A stretch of DNA of 64,000 nt, from the NCBI RefSeq assembly GCF_965638725.1, contig NC_134951.1, forward strand, positions 992,001 to 1,056,000, given 5' to 3'. Under the pieces are notes generated by a model that was not told the DNA's origin, made no database searches, and saw only the letters and a list, made by a program, of their open reading frames with translations. This document shows positions 33,601 to 44,257 of this stretch, one piece after another. The DNA is from Aptenodytes patagonicus. Taxonomy: Eukaryota; Chordata; Aves; Sphenisciformes; Spheniscidae. Both the position numbers and the translations under genes were made by a program. Each line of letters opens with the position of its first letter. Position 1 is the first letter of the stretch.

Positions 33601-34999
33601 CACCACTCTCCTCAAGCAAACCTCCCCAAACTTAAATACAGTTGCACAACTTGCTCATGATTCACTTTTCCCCTCCCCATGGCGAGATCTGGAGGGCATG
33701 CATCTGTGGCGCGGTGTTGCAACCCCCGCTGCTCAGCTGTTCCTGGCAGGCGGGCTCCGACAGCCGGGAAGAGGCTGCCAGGTCCTGCTGGCTCTCCCCT
33801 TCCACCGCATTCCTCCTAATTTGGTAATTACCCCCCGTCACATCAGATCAGTGCCCTCTTGAGATCAGGACAGAAGATCCTTGGGAGGATGTGGTGGGGA
33901 GAGCTGTGAGAACTGTTCCGCCTCTCCCTGGACATCCCCAAATCTACCAGCCCTGCAGTGATGGTCTCCTGACCAGGACACACTGAGCAAGGGTGTCCTT
34001 GTCCTTGGCGGGGTGTCTCCTGCAGGACCGGCTCCCTCAGGGGGTAACATTTAACATCAGGGCCAGTCTTAGACGTCAGTCGGAAAATACTTTGTCTTGG
34101 TTGCAGTGGGATATGCGAGACTTCGTATTGCTTCCTCTCTAGGATCCTAAAAGATAAACTTCTTTGAAGTCCATTAACAAACTCTCTAGGACAAAAGGTT
34201 ATTGTAAACATCGGTGCAAACATCTCGTGATGCGTTTCTGCTGATAAACCTTTGGGGACTGACGGGAAGCCGCCTGCCCGTGGGTCCCCGCTCGGTATCT
34301 GTGGCAGTGCCTTCGCTGCGGAGCTCTCCATGGATGCTGGCGTTTTTCTCCTTATCTGCTCAGTCGTAGACAGGAAGCATTTCATACAGTGCCCTTAAAC
34401 TGATCTAGCAGAGCGCTAAAAATAAACCTTCTTTGTGAAGCCACCAACTCCTGCCACAGCCCTATCTGCTGTGTCAGCTCCTGGACAGAACCCGCTGTGA
34501 GAGTTCAAGGTTTCTTGAGACAGAGGCTTGTACCCCACTCACCGCGGGGGAAGCGTGCCTGCAAGCGGGAGCCGCAAAGGCTGAGAAAACAAAATACAAA
34601 GGAAAGAAACCGAGTGTCTGTTTTCAGAGATGTGCTAAGCCGTGCTTTGGGAGGGGCCGGGTGGGAAGGATGTGACTCCTATTAAACCTTTGGAGGTAAC
34701 TCGTCTTGCAAACAGTGGGAAATCGCTGATCGCGGAATACTTAATTATGTAAGTGAATTGCAGTTGGCAGCGTGCTGGATCAGACTGCGGGACGGCTTGG
34801 GTTCGAACGTGTGCGAGCGCTCGCTTGTTTGGAAAGGGCTGCTCCTCCCCACGTTGAAGCGATGGGGTCTCTAGCAGCCCCCCGCTGATCCGGCATGTCA
34901 AGTGGCTTCAGTGGTGACTCTGCAGCTTAGCTCTTACGGGAGGGTTCGCTCTCCCGTCCGGTAAGAGCGGGAGCTGTGACCGAACGCCCCGAGCGCCCA
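27646..34999. other. Intergenic DNA between KIF3C upstream repeats and the RAB10 CpG island
   Basis: About 7.3 kb without a recognisable gene, RNA or transposon. Open frames of 60-240 codons occur on both strands but show no family motif, exon-like conservation pattern or domain I know. GC content is high at first and falls somewhat past about 31,400. There is an AT-richer patch near 31,480-31,530 and another near 34,700-34,760. Confidence 0.55.
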
Positions 35000-35929
35000 G
35001 GTAGCTACTGGGTTATTCCCTTCACTTCTGGCGGCGGTGTGACCAGCACCCGCCGTGCAGCCGCCCGGGTCCACCGCAAACACACCACGCGCAGGAGGTA
35101 CCCGGGCTTCCCGCGGCGGCCGAGCCCCTGCGTCACCCGCTTCCAGCCCGTGGGTTCGTCCGGTTTCTGCTCCCGACTTCTGGCAGAGCCTGCACAAGGC
35201 CGCCCGGGATGCCCCTCTGCGCAGGGCTCGGCTCCAGCTGTTCACGGGAGCTGCTGGCCTGTCGAGCCCCGGTACGCCCTCGGTCCCCCGGCAGCGGTGC
35301 CCGTCCCCAGCCGCTGCTGGGCTCGGACCGGCTCTCGGCTGGTGGGTGGTGGCTGCAGGGCAGTGCTGACCGCCCCTCGCCTTCCCCGGGGGGTCCAGGG
35401 CCCAGGCCCCGCGTGCCGGGCCCGGCGGCTGCAGCCTGAGCCGCAGGCGGCCCGGTGAGGCTCGGACGGGGCCGGCAGGCCCCGGGCCTGAGGAGGCCGC
35501 CGGCTGCAGTGGGGGGCCGCGGCGGGGGCCGGCGGGGCCTGGGGGCACCGCGGAAGGGCTGCCGGGCCCAGGGCCTGTCCCGGGGCGGGGGCGGGGGGGG
35601 GGCACCGGGGCCGGGCCCGGGGCCCTGTGAGGGCCCGGCGCCCCCCTCACCCCGCCCGCCGCCAGGGGGCGGCCTCCGCCCCGCCGCCCCCCGCCGAGGG
35701 TCGCGCTCGCGCCCTGCCCCCCGCCCCCCGCCCCCCCCCGTGAGGAGGCGAGGCTGGCAGGCGGGCGTACCCAATGGGAGCCCGGCCAGCAAAGGCGGGG
35801 AGGCGGGACTTCCGCCGGCGGCCGGCCGGCGCAAGGCCGGGAAGGCGGGGCCGCCGCCCCCTCAGGCCCCGCCCCGGCGCGCGGCCGCGAGGGCGGGTGG
35901 CGTCACCGCGCCGGGGTCCTGCGGCGGGC

Positions 35930-36010
35930 CGCGGGCGCGCGCGCGCCGCCCCCCCCCCCCCCCCCTTGCAGCCCCGTTGCCGCCAGGGGCGCGCGCGCGC
36001 GCGTGCGTGC
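35930..36010. repeat. (GC)n - C17 - (GC)n/(GT)n low-complexity cluster in the RAB10 promoter
   Basis: Two alternating CG tracts (about 35933-35947 and 35989-36010, the second ending in GTGCGTGC) flank a run of 17 C at 35949-35965. Alternating CG favours Z-DNA and the C run can form a G-quadruplex or i-motif with neighbouring runs. Homopolymers of this length are also prone to sequencing error. Confidence 0.8.
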
Positions 36011-36245
36011 TGGCGTCAGGGCGTGCGCGCCCCCGCCTGGAGGCCTGCGCGGTTACCGAGCGGCGCGCGCAGCCTCGGCAGCGCCTGTGGGGAGCCGCCG
36101 CCGTCCGGGGGAGCCGGGCCGGGCCGCGCCGAGCCGAGTCGCGTCGCGCCGAGGGGTTATGAGGCCGGGCGCCGCCGCCTCCCGGTGAGGAGCAGCGGGC
36201 CCGTGGCGGCGCGGGGAGCGCGCGAGGCGCCGGGGCCGCCCCGCG

Positions 36246-36261
36246 ACAGGAAGCCATTTTG
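36246..36261 (+). promoter_or_regulatory. ETS-like plus YY1-like motif pair upstream of RAB10 start
   Basis: ACAGGAAGC is a GGAA-core ETS-type site. The overlapping GCCATTTTG is, on the other strand, CAAAATGGC, a YY1-type site. Such paired sites often sit at or just downstream of start sites of housekeeping CpG-island promoters, so this may mark the RAB10 transcription start. The function is inferred. Confidence 0.4.
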
Positions 36262-36268
36262 TGGGCCC

Positions 36269-36296
36269 CCTCCTCCTCCTCCTCCTCCTCCTCCTT
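36269..36296 (+). repeat. (CTC)n trinucleotide tract in RAB10 5' UTR
   Basis: About nine consecutive CCT/CTC units between the ETS/YY1 motif pair and the start codon. It is a polypyrimidine tract on the mRNA strand and is likely to vary in length between individuals. Confidence 0.85.
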
Positions 36297-36452
36297 CGCC
36301 GCCGCCCTCCTCGCGAGCGGCGCGGCCGGTGCTGCCGGCCGGGGTGGGCGGGCGGAGCCGCGGCGGGGGCGCCCGGTGAACGAGGGCGGCGGCGGCGGCG
36401 GGGGGGGCGAGCAGGGGGCCGGAGCGGGCGGCGGCGGCCGCCGCGCCTCCCC

Positions 36453-36579
36453 ATGGCGAAGAAAACCTACGACCTGCTCTTCAAGCTGCTCCTCATCGGG
36501 GACTCGGGGGTCGGCAAGACCTGCGTGCTCTTCCGCTTCTCCGACGATGCCTTCAACACCACCTTCATCTCCACCATCG
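36453..36579 (+). CDS. RAB10: RAB10 coding exon 1 (residues 1-42 plus 1 base)
   Basis: Rab-family small GTPase that controls polarised exocytosis, GLUT4 vesicle delivery, endosomal recycling and ER dynamics. The exon encodes [20 protein letters not shown] and continues through [10 protein letters not shown] to the start of switch I. As far as I can recall, all 42 residues match mammalian RAB10. The P-loop GDSGVGKT is at residues 16-23; the effector-loop threonine is at 41. The donor GTCAGT follows the first base of the Gly-43 codon. The start has a CCCCATGG context. The remaining exons, with switch II, the NKCD and ETSAK motifs and the C-terminal prenylation cysteines, are not in the window. 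KIF3C lies upstream in divergent orientation, matching mammalian synteny. Confidence 0.97.
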
Positions 36580-39500
36580 GTCAGTGCCTCCCCCGGCCCC
36601 CCCCCCCCCCGCACCCCCGGGGGTCCGTACCCTCGGCCAGGCCCCCTCAAGCGGAGCTCCCCCCCCGCCCCGTTCCCGCTCTGATGGGCTCCTGCAGCCC
36701 CGCCGCGCCCCAGCCCCCTGCCTTCCCTCGCAGCTTTTGGTCGTGTTTTCTCCCCTTGTGTCGGCCCCCGCGTCCGAGTGTCCCCGCGGGTCCCCAGGGA
36801 CCCCCGTTCCCCCACACCCTTTCGCCTCCTTGCTCTCGCTGTCGACACGAAGCCCTCGGAGAGCCGGCTGCCCCGGTCACACCCGACACCGGCTTCGCCC
36901 CTGCCGCAGGGAGGAATGATTCGGTTTCTCTCCGCAGTTGAGCGCAGCAGTTTTCTCCGCTGTCGGTGACCCCGAGCGACCCTCTCCTCCCCTCCCGCGG
37001 GGGTTGCGTTGGCAGCTTGTCCCCCAGACCCTCTGCCAGCTACAGCGAGAGCCCACCTGGCTCCTTCCGTCACTGGTCGATCTCCAGCCCCCCGCACGCG
37101 CGAGGGCGGTGGGGCTGCCATCCCTGCGCGGTATGTTCCCCGCTATTGATGTGGCTTAGCAGAAATGATTACGCTTGTGGGTGGGGTCTGTTTTCTCACC
37201 TAATGAAGCTGTCCTTCCCTCGTCTGCGAGCGAGCCGCTGGGCTTCTGGCAAAGCTGACTTTAGCCCTTCATTGGAGCACAGCTCCCGACCACGGTAGTT
37301 CCTTCGACATCACGAAAGAGACCTGTGCGTTTCCCTAGGCTTTTCTCTTTCTATGTAATCTACGCTGCGAGACAGGCCTTGTACCTAACATCCTTTCTCC
37401 CTAGGTTTATCAGAGCATTTTGTTGTTCTTCTCCTGAACACCGTCTTGTTTTGCAGATGAAGAGTTTGGGTCAGCAGCTTCTAACCTTCTTGGTGACTGA
37501 CCCTGGCAATTTAAGAGGGTTCATGCCTCCGCTCTTTCTTGCAGTGCCCACTGATGTACCATGTGCAGATACCTACCACACTCTGGAAAAAAGAAAATCT
37601 TTTTTTGGGGGGGTGGGCTGTGAATTGGATCTGGCTTTTTGTGCTTGATGTGAATCCCTTAAGTGATTGGCCACACCGCTGTTCACCGAGGGTAGGAGAA
37701 CATAGAGTATCAGTGCAAATCTTAGTGCTAGGTGTAAGTACGCTCCTGTGTACTTCCTCATCAATGTCAAAACGTCGCCCTAAAAATTGCAGCTCAGACT
37801 ACAAGATGTAAAAAGACACTCTTGCAAGCCTTGGGTAGTTTGAAGTGAAAGGAAGTTATATTTGGGACAACTAAGTGTCAAGTCATAGTTGTTGCCTAAA
37901 AGCTCTTTGGGCCTCCACTCGGGATTTTGCTTAATTGTTTTGGGGGGTGTGTGTGTGACAGTCGCTTAATCTTGTCTCTTAACATTGCATACCTTGACTA
38001 TGGAAGGCTGTATTTATTTTGCTGCTGTGGCTGTAGTGTAATTCTGCGCTGCTTGGCAAATTCTCGCCTGGATCACGTGGCGTTTGTTGCTTTCTGAGTT
38101 TGCTGGGAAGGTTTATTTCAATTCTGAAAGCTAAAAATAGTCAATGTCTTAGTTAAGAAGTCAGTGGATATATGGTGGCTTTTGCTCCAGAGAACTTGTC
38201 CATTTAGTGACTAGTGATTTCAGTAATTAGTTCTTGGTCTATACCACTGCAGTTTTTGAGCGTTCAAGCAGAATATCGTCAGGTTTAGTAGCAAGTGTGC
38301 ACGTGCAGAGTTTGGAAGCGTTTCTGAACAGTCAAACCAATTTAGACCAGTAGGTATTTATTTCTGGAGTACATAAAAGAAACTGTTTGTAGTGCAGGTA
38401 CACCGGAAGGCAAACAAGTTTTATTTCGTAAATTCTGAACTAAATGTCTGGTTACAGTAGCTGTGAACACCACCTGATGACTGGCTGGTGTGTCAGAGTG
38501 TGTCAGACTTGCATCTTCACAGTGGCATTTACCAGACTTTGGGGGTACAAATAGGTTTTCCACGTGATGCTGAATTCCAGGTGCTTAACTGCCCAAAGAT
38601 GGCTTAAAGGTATTGTTTCCTTAGTTCTTCTGAAAGTAATTGGTTAATGAGGAAACCTGGTGGGAAAGTGTCCTGTGCAAGCAGTGTCAGTTGAAAGGGA
38701 GACTGTACGTTGGCTCCTTTAAAAAGCAGCCCATCTGTGAAGGAAGAATCTTGGAACTGGGTTAAAACACCTGTCCACTTAGTTGTTCTCCGCATTATTA
38801 CAACAAAGCGATTGAGTAATCTGTCTGAAAATATGTTAATCTCGAATTACCACCGGTAACTACGGTTTTTAGACTTTCTCAGGTTTTCCTCTGCTGCAGC
38901 AGTGACGGCAGCAATGGCAATCCAGGAACGTAACACGGAGCCCAAAAAGGTGCTTTGCGCGGTGGTACCTGCTGTGATAAATCCCACCACAGTAGCTGCA
39001 CAACTTGGGCTGGTTTTGCAGCCGGAAGAGGAGAGTTTCAGGAAAAAACTCAGATGGAGTCTTTGACCTGTAACAACAAGGAAATGCTATTTCCAAAGCA
39101 CTTGTGTACACAGTAGATGACATTGAAGGTGATTGGCTTATTGGCTGAATCTCTCCTTATATTTAAAAAAAAAAAAATACTTGGTAGCTTGTTAGCTCTG
39201 ATTCATGCTTCTGTGTTTGCGCTGAGCTCCACCAAGAACCGGAGATAGTCAAACAAGTAAAATGTACAGTAGTACTGATGGCTGCAAGCAGGGACTGGTT
39301 CAGTCTTTCTAGTCTTTACAGGAAAAGATGGGTCTCAAAGAATATTGAAACTAGCCCGTGTATATAAAATACGAGTGGGGGGAAGTGTTTTAGTTCTATA
39401 AAATCAAAGGCTTGTCTGCATATGTAAGTGAAGATAAAATAATAACGTTAGTAACTTGCATTCACTTACTTTTATCTTTACACATTTTAAGGACTGATTA

Positions 39501-42500
39501 AGCATGATCCATGATGGCAGTTTGGATATAATTTACTATCCATGTAATTCGATGTTAACCGAGTCAAATTTAACATTTGACTTTGAATCACTTCAATCTA
39601 ATATTTCCTGCTAAAGCAGCAGTTAAGCTTTTGGATGTGATGAGGTGCCTGTGTGAATGATTTCATTACCCTGTCTAGAGGTACTATAAATAATCCAGAT
39701 GGCTCTTCTGCAAGAATCCCTAAGTCATCGTAACCTCCCTGGAGAGAGCAGGGGCCTTGTCCTCAAATGCTATGTTGCTGTTTTCAGGTAGAAAGGGAAT
39801 AAATTATAGAAGACTTAGTCTGTCACAAACCATTCTTATTTTTAATAGCTCTCCAGTAATGCTCTGGTGCAAAGATTGTTTTTATGGTATCTTCTTTTGA
39901 GAAATTGTGGTGACTTTTCAGTTGTGCTCTGCGGATACTCTACAGTTAGGTCAGGTCTGTCTGTGGTAGCTGTTCCTCTGGGCAGTGGTGTTGCTCCCTG
40001 GTGCTCCGAAGCACTGAGTACTGGAGGCTTCCCTTAAACAGACTGCTGCCTGGTCTCCCCTCTCCCCAAATGCTAGTAACGTTAGTAGTTTCTCTGCTGC
40101 CACTCGTGCTGCCAGCAGATTTTCTTTTCTTTTTAATAATAAAAATGTTAGTATAAGTAGCTTCCAGCCAATGTCTACCTGAGATCTTAATTTTCCTTAG
40201 TAATTTTTTTTATTGGCATTCAACGTGTCAAGTTGATGACAGCTTGAAGTGAACTGTCAAAAAATGATCTGTCGGAGCTCTGTGGGCACGCTTTGTGAAG
40301 CTGTTCAGGGTCAGCAGGTAGAGCGCTGGCCTTTGCTGCCTGGGCATAAGCAGGTAGAGAGGGCTGTTCTTGCAAGGATGTCTGTCTAAAAATATGAATG
40401 TCAAAACTGAACTCAGGCATGTAATTGCTATTGTTTGACTAAGTAAAATGCAGATTAAGGTGAGTCACAAAAAATGTTTTCCCATGAAATCTGACTACTT
40501 CTAGTAATGTGCTCAAGAGAACAAAGCGTATATAATCATTGTGAGGTACCCTCTAAATGCTACTGATGTAGGTAAAGCTTTCATGGATCTTAACCCATAC
40601 TGAAGATGCAGTTGCGTTCGGTATTTCTGGTCTTTGCTCATGCTGACTGCAACTCTACAAATCCAAAGAGAGGGAGAAAAAGCAGGTTTGGTCACCCCAT
40701 ATTTTATTCTGAATGCAGCGAGGTCTTGATGTCAAAGCTGTGCTAGGAGTGTGCAAAACTGTATTGTTTTAAATGCAAAGGTATATGAAAACTACTTTCT
40801 GATTAAATCCTTTTTTCCTCTTTTTTTAATTATTTATTTCTTTGGCCTTTATTAGAAGTGATTTTGAGTTGCTAAGCACTTGCTTTGGAATCATTGCATA
40901 TGGGCACATTTAAGCAGTGAAATTTTTTAAAATCAGTCCTCAGATATCAAAAATAGTAAATATAGCAAGTTTCTTCATACATCTTGTGAGGATTTGTTTG
41001 CCCATGATTGTGAGATATTAATATTGGGAAGGAAGGAGTCCCAGATAGAGAATGGGGAAAAACTTGGCAGACTGTGGGAGAACAAACTAGATGCAAATTA
41101 TGTTTTGAATTGTGAAAATGCTTTTAGCTGTATGGTGGTTGCGATGAAGTTGGAAAAACAAGTAGTTTCTGGGGGCCAAAAAAAGAGTATTACTACAGGA
41201 GTTGAAAGTACAGGCTTGCTTTTTCTTTATATTTCTTTTCTGTCTCATATCTACAGCTTCACTTGCAGGAGCGGCAACCAACTTTGAGTTTTGTTTACAT
41301 TGTGCCCAGGCTGTGGGTTCAGTTCATATCTGACTCCTGGCATGGAGCAGGCGAATTAGTAAAAAACCAAACAACAAACCACCCCCACCCCCCCAACAAA
41401 AAACCCACCCCAACTCCTGTTCAGTCATTTCCATGACGTGGGGTCCAGAAATCATCAGGCAGCAGGAGATGCAAAAATCATTCCTATACATAGGTAACTG
41501 AGCTGTAAAACTTGCTGTCATGGGAAGTTTTGGAGGGGAAAATATAAATGGGTGCAGAATGAAAGTAGGAAATTGAAGTGGATCCATCGGTGGCTGTTAG
41601 ACGTGATGATCTGGATGCGGTCTCGAGCTTGGGAATCCCCTCAGCTCTTGGTTGCTGGAGGTGGAACGAGTATTCTTTGGCCTGGAGAGAGTGGTTCTCC
41701 TCACCTCTGTCTGCTGGGACGCCCAGGAGAAGGGTTACAGAGCGAATTGGACTTATGGTGTGATACGGTGTGATTGAGGGTGTTTGGTTTTTGGTTGTTT
41801 TTTTTTTTTATCTAGGACCATGGATAATGAGCAGCAGTTTTGCTTACGCATGCCTGGCAGCACTGATAAGTGTGTGGATAGCTGTATGGTGAAGAGCTGA
41901 GCAACTGAGCTGGCTGGGAACTTTTTTTTTTAACATTGCTATTTTTTCAGCTGAGCTGGATCAGTTCCCTGATCTGACTTCTTATGTTACAGTATAAACC
42001 TGTAGTGGCAGAGTGCATAGGGCATCTGGGGACATGGAAGCACCGAATGGTTGGTACTCGTACTGAGAGGTTACTTGTGAAAATTCACTTTAGGGTTGCT
42101 GTTCTGTGCTAACAAAGCGCTTGGCAGCAGCGCCAGTGCCTAGTGTTCCCTCTTCCCTGCCCCCGGTATGAAACAAACCCTAAACCGGGCTTGCTCTTCT
42201 CCCTGTGCTTCTGCTGTCACTGCCTCGGGGCAAACACAGTTGGTGAAGGTTGAGAACGCTGCTGAACTCCTTACTCAGGCACATACCTGTGTGGTGGCAG
42301 CACAGGACACGTAGCCCTGCTGCTCCTTTTTCTGTTTGTCCTTGCACTGACACGCTATTTATGTTCAGCTGAAACTAATAGGCAGCTGTTACCTAAATGT
42401 GCTAAGTATGATCAGAAGATGTGGAAACAAATGGGAAGGAGTGTGCAGAGGTTGGCTGCTCCAGTTAAGCCGGTGCTGTGTCCAGGAGGAGACCGAACTG

Positions 42501-43556
42501 TCGCTTCAACAGTAAGTGGCAAAGATAAAGAGTGGGTGAAGTCACTAACGTTTTCTAGGGTGAAGTGTTTCAGATTCAGGCCTGTAGCTTGTGACAGGCT
42601 GTCCGAATAAGCCGTGGTCTGCTCTTGAATTTTACAAGACCAAACGAAATGCCTATTGATGTTGGTAGAAAACTTGCTCAGGAACCGATAAGCAGGGATG
42701 CAGCCTTCATTTTAGAAACCAAGGACTATTTTTTAGTGCCTTGTTGAGTCACAACTGGGGGGTGCAGAGAAGTGGTTTCCTCTTGACTTCCCTGATTTGC
42801 CTCTTTCAAAAGAAAAATCTGTTACTCCCCTCTCTTTATCCTGAGAAAATGCTTAATCTTTTCTACACTTAAAATTAATGTTGATATTTAATTAGAGAAT
42901 CGGTTGAGAGTCTATTGATAAATACTTCACCAGGGGATAGAAAAAAAAAAATCCGAAGTTGAAGGGTTTTTTTCAGCTTGTGCTAAGCAGATGTTGCTGC
43001 CTGTAGTCCAGCGGTGCTGCATGTGTGGGGTTTTGTCTTGGCAGGCCGCGCTCACTGTACCTGCTCCTGGCAGCCCTCGGGAGCAGGGTGTGGGCCACTT
43101 CCACCGTTCGGGTGGCAACAGCTTGCTCTTGTCCTCCTTTCTGGAGCTGTGGAAGGGCAGCGTGTTCTTGCTTGTTAGCGGCGGCGTGGAGGAAGGAGCA
43201 GGAGAATCTCGGGAAGAATGGCGGCTGGGAGCTGGCTGCTCCTGCCAGGAAACTTCATCCCGCCTGGGGTTGAGAAATGCCTGGAAAAGACATGGGTTGA
43301 GAGCAGGTTGCACGGATTCCCCTGGTAGCGGCAGCCGGTGCCTGTTTTTGCTACGTGACCTGATGACATGTGGAGAAGGGTTTTGTGTAACCCTTGCGAG
43401 GGGGTAAGGTACTTCAGAAACACTTTGTGAAGAATGGGCTTGTCAAATTCCCAGTGCTTTGGGAATTCCCTGTCTGGCCGTGGGGAAAGAGGAAAGAGAC
43501 CAGAGTCTTGAATGTTTAGTGTTTCGGTACAACTTAACTGTGTGGGTTTTTCTCTT

Positions 43557-43603
43557 CTGTGTGGGTTTAACTAGAAGTCTTGTGTGGGTTTAACTAGAAG
43601 TCT
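43557..43603. repeat. 23-base tandem duplication in RAB10 intron 1
   Basis: GTGTGGGTTTAACTAGAAGTCTT is present twice in a row; a diverged GTGTGGGTTTTTC piece precedes it. Confidence 0.85.
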
Positions 43604-44012
43604 CTGCATGTTTTTGTTCTTTTCTGTAGCTAAAACAACTCGAGGCTTTCTTTCCCACTGGATTTATACTGCGTAGCCTGGAGAAATACCCATTCGTGTC
43701 TTGCATTTCCAAAATCTGACTTAACGCTCCCTGAAAGAGGCCTGCTTGCTTGATTGCTGTTAAGCATGGAATATCTACACAGACATCCATACCTGTACAG
43801 CTTTTTCCTCAAGGATGCTTTTCAAACTGGTGTTCTTTCATATTTGGACTAATGATTAGCACTACAGGTACCAGATAGGCTGAAGCAGTTGTTGGATTGG
43901 GGGGAGTGCTGGAAACAGTCTCTTACCACTGACGTGGGTCTGGTGTGGTGTGCTGCTTTATGTACTGGGAGTTCCTTTAGTACTGCAGTCTGACAGGGCT
44001 GTGATCAACATC

Positions 44013-44257
44013 GTCAAATCACGGAATGGTTTGGGTGGGAAGGGACCTCTAAAGGTCATCTAGTCCAACCCCCCTGCCGTGGGCAGGGACATCTGCAACT
44101 AGAGCAGGTTGCTCAGAGCCCCGTCCAGCCTGACCTGGAATGTTTCCAGGGATGGGGCACCCACCACCTCTCTGGGCAACCTGTGCCAGTGTCTCACCAC
44201 CCTCAGCGTAAACAATTTCTTCCTTCTATCTAGTCTGAATCTCCCTTCTTTTAGCGT
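44013..44257 (-). repeat. CR1 3' fragment in RAB10 intron 1
   Basis: About 245 bases, antisense to RAB10. It begins CAAATCACGGAATGGTTTGG and runs to a sharp loss of similarity after AGTCTGAATCTCCCTTC. Nearly identical to the corresponding part of the copy at 11,797. Confidence 0.93.

Larger units (their letters stand above)
35000..36452 (+). promoter_or_regulatory. RAB10: RAB10 promoter CpG island and 5' UTR
   Basis: An extremely CpG-rich block leads into the RAB10 start codon; CpG richness continues into intron 1 to about 36,950. Visible motifs: a CCAAT box at 35771-35775, several GGGCGG/CCCCGCCCC Sp1-type boxes (for example near 35860), a CRE-like GGCGTCACC near 35900, and an ETS-like ACAGGAAGC joined to a YY1-like GCCATTTTG at 36246-36261, about 200 bases before the ATG. 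A (CTC)n tract lies in the probable 5' UTR. No TATA box is evident. Motif roles are inferred. Confidence 0.75.

Noticed and set aside
40300-40360. tRNA-like string near TAGAGCGCTGGCCTTTG
   Set aside because: It has no B-box (GGTTCGAATCC type) at the right distance and no cloverleaf that I could fold.
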